NCBI RefSeq assembly: GCF_016522535.1
Contig: NZ_JAEHOI010000009.1
Span: 62,001-126,000 of the forward strand
From: Leucobacter edaphi
GTDB taxonomy: Bacteria; Actinomycetota; Actinomycetes; Actinomycetales; Microbacteriaceae
DNA: 64,000 nucleotides
Reading direction: 5' to 3'
The notes below the pieces were generated by a model. That model did not search any database and had not been told where the DNA came from. It saw only the letters and a list, made by a program, of their open reading frames with translations. Each line of letters opens with the position of its first letter. Position 1 is the first letter of the stretch. The position numbers and the translations under genes are program-made. Below, piece after piece: positions 17,226-24,928 of the stretch.

Positions 17226-17262
17226 AGGGGCGGCCGGGCGAAGTGCTCGCCCGGCCGCCCCT
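17226..17262. terminator. Terminator of ppk2
   Basis: Perfect 16-base-pair stem AGGGGCGGCCGGGCGA/TCGCCCGGCCGCCCCT with a five-base loop, just past the ppk2 stop on the minus strand. Confidence 0.8.
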
Positions 17263-17273
17263 TGACGATTCGG

Positions 17274-18239
17274 CTACTTGCCGCCGACGACCGGGAAGGT
17301 GCCGGTCGGGGTCTCGCCGTCATCGTAGACGCTGTCGGGCGGGCCGATGAGCTTCGGGTCGGGGGTGCCGACCACCTCGTGGTCCTTGTTCGGATAGTCG
17401 AACTGCGACAGGACCCAGCGCATCGCCTCGATGCGGGCGCGCTTCTTGTCGTTCGACTTGACGACGGTCCACGGCGTCTGCGGCGTGTCCGTGTAGAAGA
17501 ACATGGCCTCCTTCGCCGCCGTGTAGTCGTCCCACTTGTCGAGCGACGCGAGGTCGGTGGGGGAGAGCTTCCACTGTTTGACCGGGTCCTGCGAGCGCGC
17601 CATGAAGCGCTCGTGCTGCTCGGCCTTGCCGACCGAGAACCAGAACTTGACGAGGTGGATGCCGGAGTTCACGAGCATCCGCTCGAACTCGGGCGCCGCG
17701 CGGGTGAACTCGAGGTACTGCTGCGGGGTGCAGTAGCCCATGACGCGCTCGACGCCGGCGCGGTTGTACCAGGAGCGGTCGAACAGCACGATCTCGCCCC
17801 CGGCCGGGAGGTGCTGCACGTAGCGCTGGAAGTACCACTGGGTCTGCTCGCGTTCCGTGGGGATCTCGAGCGCGACGACGCGCGCGCCACGGGGGTTGAG
17901 GTGCTCGGTGAAGCGCTTGATCGCGCCACCCTTGCCGGCGGCGTCCCTGCCCTCGAAGAGGATCACGATCTTCTCGCCGGACTCCTTCACCCACGCCTGC
18001 AGCTTCAGGAGCTCGATCTGCAGTGTGTGCTTCTGCTTCTCGTAGTCCTTGCGGGACATCTTCTCGTCGTACGGGTAGCCCTGGCGCCACGCGGCGTCCG
18101 GGCTGTTGTCGCTCGGGAGATCGTGGCGGAGGAGCTCGCCGATCTCGTCGATCTCCGGGGTGACGTCGATCTGACCGGGCTCGGCCAGTTCGAACTCGGT
18201 TGCCTCGGGGGCCTGGGTCTTCTCGGTCTCGTCTGCCAT
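17274..18239 (-). CDS. ppk2: Polyphosphate kinase 2 (PPK2)
   Basis: Transfers phosphate between polyphosphate and nucleoside di- or monophosphates, linking polyP stores to the GTP/ATP pool. The 321-residue single-domain protein has the Walker A-like FEGRDAAGKGG (residues 96-105), the Walker B-like VLFDRSWYNRAGVE (about 151-164), and the lid segment with QDPVKQWKLSPTD. The N-terminal ~60 residues are acidic and disordered. The ATG at 18239 follows GAGAGG by about eight bases; an in-frame upstream start is possible but has no site. Whether it prefers ADP/GDP (class I) or AMP (class II) cannot be settled by eye, though its size and C-terminal WVLSQFDY favour class I. It is monocistronic, with its own terminator. 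Confidence 0.93.
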   Translation of the reverse strand: MADETEKTQAPEATEFELAEPGQIDVTPEIDEIGELLRHDLPSDNSPDAAWRQGYPYDEKMSRKDYEKQKHTLQIELLKLQAWVKESGEKIVILFEGRDAAGKGGAIKRFTEHLNPRGARVVALEIPTEREQTQWYFQRYVQHLPAGGEIVLFDRSWYNRAGVERVMGYCTPQQYLEFTRAAPEFERMLVNSGIHLVKFWFSVGKAEQHERFMARSQDPVKQWKLSPTDLASLDKWDDYTAAKEAMFFYTDTPQTPWTVVKSNDKKRARIEAMRWVLSQFDYPNKDHEVVGTPDPKLIGPPDSVYDDGETPTGTFPVVGGK

Positions 18240-18435
18240 GCGATGCCTCTCCGGAGGAGCGCTCGCGTCCTCCACCACCCACTCTAATTTACGTATGAGG
18301 GTTTCTGCGATCCCGGATTCATTTCCGGATCAGCGGATTTTCCGCTCACCGCGGTGGCGGAGCCCACGCGGATCCGGTGCGTGACCGGGGGATCGTCCCC
18401 TCGAGCGCCGGCAGCGAGGAGCGGGGAGTGGGCGA

Positions 18436-18798
18436 TCAGCGCACGAGGCGGGCGATCGCCGCCGAGGCCTCGGCCATCTTGTCCGAGGCGACCTCGCCCC
18501 CCTCGGCGGCCGCGGAGGCCACGCAGTGGCGGAGGTGATCGTCCAGCAGCGCGAGCGCCACGCGCTCGAGGGCCTTGGTTGCCGCCGAGACCTGGGTGAG
18601 GATGTCGATGCAGTAGACGTCCTCCTCGACCATGCGGTGGACGCCGCGGACCTGGCCTTCCGCACGACGAAGGCGCTTCAGCAGTTCGTCCTTGTGGTCG
18701 ATGTACCCGTGGGTCTCGTGCGCGCAGGCCTCGCCGGCCGCGGGGGCGGCGGCTCCCGCGTCGGCGGTCGGCTCACCCGCCCCGGTCGATTCGCTCAT
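18436..18798 (-). CDS. csoR: CsoR-type metal-sensitive transcriptional repressor
   Basis: A 120-residue all-helical DUF156/CsoR regulator. The copper-site residues of the family are present: Cys63 in VYCIDILTQ, and His88 and Cys92 in the HLRHC motif. A copper-sensing role is therefore favoured over the nickel (RcnR) or sulfur (CstR) branches. The conserved RLRRAEGQVRGVHRMVEED precedes them. An unusual ~30-residue Ala-rich N-terminal extension contains ACAHETHGYIDH, an additional Cys/His cluster that might also bind metal. The ATG is six bases after a -10-like TACTGT (18805-18810), so it is probably leaderless. No copper ATPase or chaperone gene adjoins it, so its targets are elsewhere. Confidence 0.88.
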   Translation of the reverse strand: MSESTGAGEPTADAGAAAPAAGEACAHETHGYIDHKDELLKRLRRAEGQVRGVHRMVEEDVYCIDILTQVSAATKALERVALALLDDHLRHCVASAAAEGGEVASDKMAEASAAIARLVR

Positions 18799-18837
18799 GC
18801 CAGCACAGTACACGGGTTTCCGGGGCCGGTGGCGAGG

Positions 18838-18865
18838 GTTCGCCGCGGGCTGAGCGCGGCGGAAC
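18838..18865. terminator. Possible hairpin beyond RarD-like gene
   Basis: GTTCGCCGCG pairs with CGCGGCGGAAC (one bulge) around a seven-base loop, about 45 bases past the stop of the RarD-like gene on the minus strand and upstream of csoR. Confidence 0.35.
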
Positions 18866-18908
18866 GGGGTTGTCCCGTGTCCCCAGCGAAACCGCGTCGC
18901 CAGGGCGC

Positions 18909-19817
18909 TCAGCTGGGATTCGGTCGTTGCCGCAACTGCGCGAGGCCGCCGATCACGACGATCAGGACTGCGATCCAGATCGCCCCGTACAGCACGTACT
19001 CGCCCCGCTGGATGCTCTCCCCGATTAGGATCGACGCCACCACGAGCAGCGCCGGCTCGAGGTAGCTGAGCAGGCCGAAGATGCTGATCGGCAGCATTCT
19101 CGATGCGACGACGTAGAGCATGAGCGCGACGCCCGTCCACAGCGCGAACAGCGGAGCGGACCACACGAGCGCCGGATTCGCTGCGAGGGTCGAGCCGTCG
19201 ACGAGTTCGCGGACGAGGAAGAACAGCGCGAGCGGGGAGAGTAGGAGGAACTCCCAGAACATCCCCCCGAGATGGGCCATGCCCATGGCGCGGCGCAGCA
19301 CGAAATAGACGGGATAGCCGAAGCCGACGAGGAGGGTCTCCCAGGAGATACCGCCCACCCGCACGATCTGGAAGGCGACACCGGCGGCCGCGATCCCCGC
19401 CGCGGTCCAGTGCCACCAGGTCAGTTGGTCCCTGTAGAGGAAGCGGCCCACCACGACGAGCACGAGCGGCAGGAGGAAATAGCCGAGCGCCACGTTGAGT
19501 CCGCGGCCGTGCATCGGTGCCCAGCTGAACACCCACAGCTGCCCCATGATGATCGTGCCGCACACCAGGATCGGCAGGATGAGCAGCGGGTTCCGCTTGA
19601 TGCGCGTGCCGATTTCCGCCGCGAAGCGCCACTGCCTGAGCGAGATCAGGGCGAGCGCGATCATCGGGATGGCGACGAGATTGCGGATGCCCCAGATCGC
19701 CTCGGCCGAGGCCGGGGCGAGCATCGGGGTGACGAAATAGACGCCCCCGAAAAACACCGAAGAGGCGACCGAGGCGAGTGCGCCGCGTCCGCCGGTGCTG
19801 TTGAGGGCGCCGCGCAC
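18909..19817 (-). CDS. RarD-like EamA-family (DMT superfamily) transporter
   Basis: A 302-residue membrane protein with ten predicted helices arranged as two EamA repeats. Motifs WGIRNLVAIPMIAL, WAPMHGRGLNVALGYFLLPL and LPISIFGLLSYLEP match the RarD branch, a group of permeases of uncertain substrate. The start is GTG, only three bases after the stop of the GNAT gene, so the two genes form a tight operon. The N terminus of this choice is a short Gly/Ser stretch; an initiation a few codons further in is possible. The function beyond small-molecule export or import is not known. Confidence 0.87.
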   Translation of the reverse strand: MRGALNSTGGRGALASVASSVFFGGVYFVTPMLAPASAEAIWGIRNLVAIPMIALALISLRQWRFAAEIGTRIKRNPLLILPILVCGTIIMGQLWVFSWAPMHGRGLNVALGYFLLPLVLVVVGRFLYRDQLTWWHWTAAGIAAAGVAFQIVRVGGISWETLLVGFGYPVYFVLRRAMGMAHLGGMFWEFLLLSPLALFFLVRELVDGSTLAANPALVWSAPLFALWTGVALMLYVVASRMLPISIFGLLSYLEPALLVVASILIGESIQRGEYVLYGAIWIAVLIVVIGGLAQLRQRPNPS

Positions 19818-19820
19818 CCC

Positions 19821-20273
19821 TTACAGGTCGATCGCGCCGATGACCTCGCCGTAGGGCGTCTCGCCCACCGGAACGAAGCCGATATGCAGGAAGAACTCCT
19901 CCGGGCCGTCCTCGCCGCGCTCCCAGAGCACGGTGAGGCGCTTGACGCCGCGGCTGCGCGCCTCATCCATGAGGGCACCGACGGCGAAGGTGCCGACGCC
20001 CATGCCCTGGGCCTCGGCGTCGACGTTGATCCGCCACAGGGCCGCGCGGAATTCCTCCTGCGAGGCGTCGGGATCGAAGTTTCCGTGGATGAAGCCGACC
20101 ACGCGGTCGCCTTCGAGGACAACCCGCTGCCACGCACTGTGGGCCGGGGTGACGGCTGCTGCTGCTGCGTAGGACACGGGAGTGATGAACTGCTCCTGGC
20201 CAGGCTTCAGGCCGAGGCTGTTCACAGCGACGATGGTCGCGGCGGAAAGCTCTTCAAGTCTCAGGGCGGTCAT
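19821..20273 (-). CDS. GNAT-family N-acetyltransferase
   Basis: A 150-residue acetyltransferase of the GNAT fold. The acetyl-CoA pyrophosphate loop is seen as EAQGMGVGTFAVGAL (about 85-100), preceded by a beta-strand ALWRINVD and followed by VKRLTVLWERGED and FFLHIGFVPVGE. The substrate, a small molecule or protein amine, cannot be deduced. The ATG lies six bases after a -10-like TAGCCT (20280-20285 on the minus strand), suggesting a leaderless message. It is the first gene of a two-gene unit with the RarD-like transporter and is divergent from icd. Confidence 0.85.
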   Translation of the reverse strand: MTALRLEELSAATIVAVNSLGLKPGQEQFITPVSYAAAAAVTPAHSAWQRVVLEGDRVVGFIHGNFDPDASQEEFRAALWRINVDAEAQGMGVGTFAVGALMDEARSRGVKRLTVLWERGEDGPEEFFLHIGFVPVGETPYGEVIGAIDL

Positions 20274-20333
20274 GTGACAAGGCTAACGTTTGCCGGGGTG
20301 TTCGCAAGTCCGGAACGGCGATTTTCGGTCGAT

Positions 20334-20355
20334 TTTCTCTCGATGTCGAGAGAAA
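20334..20355. promoter_or_regulatory. Perfect palindromic operator overlapping the icd -35 region
   Basis: A 10-2-10 perfect inverted repeat with arms TTTCTCTCGA and TCGAGAGAAA separated by tg. A -10 box TAGACT lies at 20369-20374, so with a 17-base spacer the -35 would be 20346-20351, inside the right arm. A dimeric regulator bound here would block or recruit RNA polymerase at icd. In Streptomyces the MarR-family protein TamR is reported to control aconitase and isocitrate dehydrogenase genes. Whether this is such a site is inference. Confidence 0.65.
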
Positions 20356-20506
20356 CCGGGGACTCCGGTAGACTTGTCCGCGGTCCCAATCGGACCCAGC
20401 ACGCGGAACCGGCGATCAGGCCGAGAATTCGCGAGGAAATCGGCGCGCGGCGTCCAATCAGAGCCGCGCGCTCCCGAGCTCACACATCACGACAATGGGA
20501 GAAGCG

Positions 20507-21721
20507 TTGGCGAAGATCAAGGTAGAAGGCACCGTCGTCGAACTCGACGGCGACGAGATGACGCGGATCATCTGGCAGTTCATCAAGGATCGCCTGATCC
20601 ACCCGTATGTCGACGTCGATCTCGAATACTACGATCTCGGAATCCAGCACCGCGACGAGACCGACGACCAGGTCACGATCGACGCGGCGAACGCCATCAA
20701 GAAGCACGGCGTCGGCGTCAAGTGCGCGACGATCACGCCCGATGAGGCGCGCGTCGAGGAGTTCGGCCTGAAGAAGATGTGGCGGAGCCCCAACGGCACG
20801 ATCCGCAACATCCTGGGCGGCGTCGTGTTCCGCGAGCCGATCATCATCTCCAACATCCCGCGGCTCGTCCCCGGCTGGAACAAGCCGATCATCATCGGCC
20901 GCCACGCGCACGGCGACCAGTACAAGGCCACCGACTTCAAGGCCGGTCCCGGCAAGGTCACCATCACCTTCGAGCCGGAGGACGGCTCCGAGCCGCAGAA
21001 GTTCGACGTTGTCACGCTCCCCGAGGGCGGCGGCGTGATCCAGGGCCAGTACAACTTCAACGACTCGATCCGCGACTTCGCTCGCGCCTCCTTCAAGTAC
21101 GGCCTGTCGCGCAACTACCCCGTCTACCTCTCCACGAAGAACACGATCCTGAAGGCCTACGACGGCCAGTTCAAGGACATCTTCCAGGAGGTCTTCGACG
21201 CAGAGTTCAAGCAGGAGTTCGACGAGCGCGGTCTCACCTACGAGCACCGCCTGATCGACGACATGGTCGCCTCCGCCATGAAGTGGGAGGGCGGCTACGT
21301 CTGGGCGTGCAAGAACTACGACGGCGACGTGCAGTCCGACACGGTCGCGCAGGGCTTCGGCTCGCTCGGCCTGATGACGTCCGTGCTCATGACCCCGGAC
21401 GGCCAGACGGTCGAGGCTGAGGCTGCGCACGGCACGGTCACGCGCCACTACCGTCAGCACCAGCAGGGCAAGCCGACCTCGACGAACCCGATCGCCTCGA
21501 TCTTCGCCTGGACGCGCGGCCTCGCGCACCGCGGCAAGCTCGACGGCAACCAGGAGCTCATCGACTTCTCGCAGACCCTCGAGGACGTCGTCATCAAGAC
21601 GGTCGAGTCCGGCAAGATGACGAAGGACCTCGCGCTCCTCGTCGGCCCCGAGCAGCAGTGGCTCACCACCGAGGAGTTCCTCGCGGCGATCGACGAGAAC
21701 CTGCAGGCTCGCCTCGCGTAA
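20507..21721 (+). CDS. icd: NADP-dependent isocitrate dehydrogenase (dimeric, type II)
   Basis: Oxidative decarboxylation of isocitrate to 2-oxoglutarate with NADPH formation, a TCA-cycle step in the cytoplasm. The 404-residue protein begins [20 protein letters not shown] and contains [28 protein letters not shown] and [20 protein letters not shown]. These mark the eukaryotic-like dimeric family and not the ~740-residue monomeric enzyme found in some actinobacteria. A TTG start is chosen because GGGAGAAG lies a few bases before it; the upstream ATG at 20495 overlaps that site. The ~125-base 5' leader carries a palindrome over the -35 region (20334-20355). A strong terminator follows. Confidence 0.96.
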   Translation: MAKIKVEGTVVELDGDEMTRIIWQFIKDRLIHPYVDVDLEYYDLGIQHRDETDDQVTIDAANAIKKHGVGVKCATITPDEARVEEFGLKKMWRSPNGTIRNILGGVVFREPIIISNIPRLVPGWNKPIIIGRHAHGDQYKATDFKAGPGKVTITFEPEDGSEPQKFDVVTLPEGGGVIQGQYNFNDSIRDFARASFKYGLSRNYPVYLSTKNTILKAYDGQFKDIFQEVFDAEFKQEFDERGLTYEHRLIDDMVASAMKWEGGYVWACKNYDGDVQSDTVAQGFGSLGLMTSVLMTPDGQTVEAEAAHGTVTRHYRQHQQGKPTSTNPIASIFAWTRGLAHRGKLDGNQELIDFSQTLEDVVIKTVESGKMTKDLALLVGPEQQWLTTEEFLAAIDENLQARLA

Positions 21722-21741
21722 CGCGTCGCACTGAACGAGAC

Positions 21742-21781
21742 CGCGGGGTCGGCGCTGAGCGCCGGCCCCGCGTTTCGTTTT
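21742..21781 (+). terminator. Rho-independent terminator of icd
   Basis: Fourteen-base-pair stem CGCGGGGTCGGCGC/GCGCCGGCCCCGCG (one G-T wobble) with a tga loop, followed by TTTCGTTTT. This is the clearest classical terminator in the window. Confidence 0.92.
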
Positions 21782-21822
21782 CGGGGGTTTCGCCCCACTC
21801 GATCCTGCGAGAAGATACCCAG

Positions 21823-22890
21823 ATGGGATGGAAGAGCGAAACCGAACGTCCGCACATCGAGGTGACGGGGGCCACCCCGTTCGAGATCGGGCTGAGCCGG
21901 GGGCGCGCGCTCGCCGGCAGCCTCGCTGAAGCCTCGGCCGCCTACGATGCGCTCTTCCGCAGCGTCGGCGTGACCGTTGCGGCGCAGGCGGTCGCCGTTG
22001 AGCAGGTGCTGCGGACCCTGAGCGAGTGGCGCCCCGCCGTCGTGGCCGAGCTGAGCGGCGTGGCCGAGGGAGCCGGCGTCGAGCTGGCCGAGGTCGTGGC
22101 GCTCAACGCGCGCACCGAGATCCTCGCGCTCGCGGGCGGGGCTCCCGAGTGCTCCACCGTCACCGCCGTCATCGACGGCGCGAGGGTGGGGGCGCAGACC
22201 TGGGACTGGCACATCGAACTCGATCGTTTCTGGCACACCCAGGTCGTGCACGGCACCGGCCTCAGCTACGCGGGCCTCACCGAGCAGGGGATCCTCAGCA
22301 AGATCGGCATCAACGAGGGCGGACTCGCGCTGCACTTCAACATTCTGTTCCACGCCGAGGACGGGGCGGGCGGGGTGCCCATGCACCTGCTCTCGCACGC
22401 CATTCTCACCGAGTGCCGTTCCGTCGAGGAGGCGCTCGAGCTGCTCGGTGACGCGCCGATCGGATCCTCCTCCGCGCTCACCCTCCTCGACCGTGAGCGC
22501 GCCGTCGCCCTCGAGCTCAGCCCCGTCGGGGTATTCGAGATCGGTGAGGTCGACGGTTCGGTGCAGCGCACGAACCACTTCCTGAACTCCACGCCGCTCG
22601 CCGGCCAGAAGACGGCGCAGGCCGAGCCCGACTCCTCGGCGCGTCTCGCCCTGATCCGGAGCCGGCTCGAGGGCGGCCTACCGCGCGACGAGGCCGGGCT
22701 CGTCGACCTGCTCGTCTCGGGCGAGGGCGAGGCTCCGCTCACCTGCAGACCCGACCTGTCGCTTCCCGTTGGCGAGCACTGGGCCACGCTCGCCACGGTC
22801 GTGACGGAGCCGGAGCGGGGGCGGATCAGGATCCTGGACGGGATGCCCACCGAGGCCGAGACGGGTGCCTGGCGCGTGCTCGAGATCTGA
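21823..22890 (+). CDS. C45-family autoproteolytic acyltransferase/hydrolase
   Basis: A 355-residue Ntn-hydrolase of peptidase family C45 (acyl-CoA:6-aminopenicillanate acyltransferase-like). The family cleaves itself before a Cys that becomes the nucleophile. Here the junction is GGAPEC with Cys110, in ECSTVTAVID. WDWHIELDRFW, ILSKIGINEGGLALHFNIL and RTNHFLNS are further family motifs. Residues 1-109 would become the alpha chain and 110-355 the beta chain. The ATG at 21823 is used because GAGAAG is upstream and the protein matches from there. Bacterial members are mostly uncharacterised; amide or N-acyl amino acid hydrolysis is the likely chemistry. It has no operon partner; icd upstream is closed by a terminator. 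Confidence 0.85.
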   Translation: MGWKSETERPHIEVTGATPFEIGLSRGRALAGSLAEASAAYDALFRSVGVTVAAQAVAVEQVLRTLSEWRPAVVAELSGVAEGAGVELAEVVALNARTEILALAGGAPECSTVTAVIDGARVGAQTWDWHIELDRFWHTQVVHGTGLSYAGLTEQGILSKIGINEGGLALHFNILFHAEDGAGGVPMHLLSHAILTECRSVEEALELLGDAPIGSSSALTLLDRERAVALELSPVGVFEIGEVDGSVQRTNHFLNSTPLAGQKTAQAEPDSSARLALIRSRLEGGLPRDEAGLVDLLVSGEGEAPLTCRPDLSLPVGEHWATLATVVTEPERGRIRILDGMPTEAETGAWRVLEI

Positions 22891-22935
22891 GCTCTCGGTC
22901 GCGCTGCACGGCGCGGCTCGGGGCGAGGGGCGTCG

Positions 22936-23130
22936 TTACTCGCGCGAGCGGCGGTGGGCGGAGACGGCCAGGCCGATCGCGGCGCCGGCCGCACCGAGCG
23001 CGAGCACGGCCACTGCGATGAGCGAGATCCTCAGCCACAGCGGCAGCGACAGGGCGACCGAGAGCGCGAGGAGCACCACGGCGAACGAGGCGACGCAGGC
23101 GGCGAGAACGCCGAGTGATTTCTGTGTCAT
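22936..23130 (-). CDS. Small two-helix membrane protein
   Basis: A 64-residue hypothetical protein. Two hydrophobic helices (about residues 7-26 and 32-53) are joined by a short LPLWLR turn, and the tail is basic (HRRSRE). The ATG is six bases after a -10-like TACTGT (23137-23142 on the minus strand), as in other leaderless genes here, which supports it as a real gene. No function is suggested. It is convergent with the C45 hydrolase gene and just downstream of the LLM oxidoreductase gene. Confidence 0.6.
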   Translation of the reverse strand: MTQKSLGVLAACVASFAVVLLALSVALSLPLWLRISLIAVAVLALGAAGAAIGLAVSAHRRSRE

Positions 23131-23176
23131 GCCTCTACAGTACAAGTAGCGTCGGGTGAGTTCCCCAGATCAGAGG

Positions 23177-24274
23177 CTATTTTTGTGCGCTGCCGAGGAG
23201 CGCTCGTACGCGCGGGATCACCTCGGAGCCGTAGAGCTCGATACTGCGCATGAGGGAGCCGTGCCCGAGCCCGCCCGTGGCGTATTTGAGGTCGAAGCGG
23301 TCGGCGCCCAGGGTGGTCACGGTGTGCGCGATCCGCTCGGAAACCGTTTCGGGTGAGCCGACGTAGAGGGACCCGGCGTCGGCTTCGGCCTCGAAGTCGC
23401 GCCGCGTTGCGGGTCCCCAGCCCCGCTCGGCGCCGATCCGATTGCGATTCGCCTCCCAGTGCGGCCAGAGTTCCTCGCGGGCCTCGGCGTCGCTTGCGGC
23501 CACGTGGCCTGGGGAGTGGACGCCGAGCGGCATCGGATCGGACCCGAGTTCCCCCTGGGCCTCGCGATAGAGGTTCGCGAACGGCAGGAAACGGTCGGGG
23601 GAGCCGCCGATGATCGCGAGCATCATGGGAATTCCCACCTGAACCGTGCGGAGCACCGAGTGCGGGCTGCCGCCGACGCCGATCCACGCGCGGACCCCGT
23701 CCGGCTGCTCGGTCTTGGGGAAGACCTCCTGCTCGATCAGCCGCGCGCGATGGCGCCCCGACCACGTGACCGGGCCCTCGGAGCGGAGCTTCGTGAAGAG
23801 GTCGAGTTTCTCGGTGAACAGGGTGTCGTAGTCGCTGAGGTCGTACCCGAAGAGCGGGAACGACTCGGTGAACGAGCCTCTTCCGAGGATCACCTCGGCT
23901 CGTCCGGAGCTGACGGCGTCGAGAGTGGCGAAGCGTTCGTAGACGCGAACCGGATCGTCGCTCGAGAGCACCGTGACCCCCGTTCCGAGCAGGATGCGCC
24001 GGGTGCGTGACGCGATCGCCGCGAGCACGATCTCGGGCGAGCTCACCGCGAAGTCCGCGCGGTGGTGCTCGCCGAGGGTGATCGCATCGACGCCGAGCCG
24101 GTCGGCGAGGGCGGCCTGCTCGACGACGTCGCGCAGCACCTGGGCGTGGTGGAGCGGCCTGCCGTCCGCGCCCAGGGCGACGTCGCCGAAGGTATCGAGC
24201 CCGAGAACGACCTGCTCGGGTGAGGCGCCTGCGATCGCACGCGGGGCGTCCGCCGCGGGGGAGTGGTTCGTCAT
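23177..24274 (-). CDS. LLM-class flavin-dependent oxidoreductase (luciferase-like)
   Basis: A 365-residue TIM-barrel flavoprotein of the bacterial luciferase-like superfamily. Motifs: LGLDTFGDVALGADGRPLHH, LGVDAITLGEHHRADFAVSSP, LGTGVTVLSSDDPVRVYERF and GRAEVILGRGSFTESFPLFG. It is probably an FMN- or F420-using monooxygenase or reductase; the substrate is unknown. The start ATG is preceded by GAGGGG. It has no close operon partner: the small membrane protein gene downstream has its own probable promoter. Confidence 0.88.
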   Translation of the reverse strand: MTNHSPAADAPRAIAGASPEQVVLGLDTFGDVALGADGRPLHHAQVLRDVVEQAALADRLGVDAITLGEHHRADFAVSSPEIVLAAIASRTRRILLGTGVTVLSSDDPVRVYERFATLDAVSSGRAEVILGRGSFTESFPLFGYDLSDYDTLFTEKLDLFTKLRSEGPVTWSGRHRARLIEQEVFPKTEQPDGVRAWIGVGGSPHSVLRTVQVGIPMMLAIIGGSPDRFLPFANLYREAQGELGSDPMPLGVHSPGHVAASDAEAREELWPHWEANRNRIGAERGWGPATRRDFEAEADAGSLYVGSPETVSERIAHTVTTLGADRFDLKYATGGLGHGSLMRSIELYGSEVIPRVRALLGSAQK

Positions 24275-24433
24275 GCACCCCTCAACGGGTTCGTGAGCCG
24301 GGCTATTCCTGCGCGGCGGATCAGGGGCGCAGGCGCCCGTCTCGCACTCGCACTCGTTCTTGGGTTCGGGGAGTGCCTGCGCCGGCCGGGAGGCGGATCG
24401 GGCGTCGGCTCGGCTGCCGGAGCGTGCCGGCCG

Positions 24434-24799
24434 TTACCGAACGCGCGATGAAGCGATGAAGCCGATCGCGGCCGCGATGACGCCGAACGCCGCGGGGATG
24501 ACCCAGAACACGCCCAGGGCGAGGAGCGCACCGACGGCGCCGGCGATGAGCAGCAGCTCGAACAGTGCCTGACCGAAACGATCCACGCGGAGAACGGGGC
24601 GGGGGGACAGGAACAGGGCCCAGAGCAGCACCGAGAGCGCGAGGAGGCCGACGCCGGTGAGGATCCCGGGGAACGGCAGCGGCCAGGCGAGGAAGCCCCA
24701 GATGGTCACGGCGACCACGGCGATCAGGTGGCAGACCGAGCGGGCGAGCTGCAGGATCGTGGCCGAGGAGGAGGTGCGGTGGTCGGAGGTGCTGGTCAC
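24434..24799 (-). CDS. DUF2568 (YrdB-type) membrane protein
   Basis: A 121-residue membrane protein with four predicted helices. The stretch IWGFLAWPLPFPGI followed by FELLLIAGAVGALLALG is typical of the DUF2568/YrdB family, whose role is unknown. The start is GTG, six bases after a -10-like TAGACT (24806-24811 on the minus strand), suggesting a leaderless transcript. It is divergent from the amidohydrolase/ABC transporter operon. The 159 bases between it and the LLM gene hold nothing recognisable. Confidence 0.75.
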   Translation of the reverse strand: MTSTSDHRTSSSATILQLARSVCHLIAVVAVTIWGFLAWPLPFPGILTGVGLLALSVLLWALFLSPRPVLRVDRFGQALFELLLIAGAVGALLALGVFWVIPAAFGVIAAAIGFIASSRVR

Positions 24800-24858
24800 C
24801 CGGACAGTCTACCCGCCTGTGGTTCAGCCGATCGCCACGCAAGTGGTTCATGCATTTC

Positions 24859-24886
24859 TGGTCCATTAGCGTATCCGAATAGACCA
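24859..24886. promoter_or_regulatory. Candidate GntR-type operator of the amidohydrolase/ABC operon
   Basis: Inverted repeat with arms TGGTCCATT and AATAGACCA (8 of 9 pairs) around ten bases, in the AT-richest part of the intergenic region. TGGT...ACCA symmetry is typical of FadR-subfamily GntR regulators. No GntR gene is in the window, so the regulator would act in trans. Confidence 0.5.
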
Positions 24887-24928
24887 AAGATTGTTCGCCG
24901 CAGGGCGATGACGCCGAAGGGGCGGAAC

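Noticed and set aside
18332-18346. Short AGCGGA/TCCGCT hairpin between ppk2 and csoR as terminator
   Set aside because: Six base pairs only, about 90 bases past the csoR stop; too weak to call.
23127-24278. A 383-residue open frame overlapping the LLM oxidoreductase in another frame
   Set aside because: Arg/Gly-rich shadow frame; the overlapping frame has unmistakable luciferase-like motifs and a Shine-Dalgarno site.
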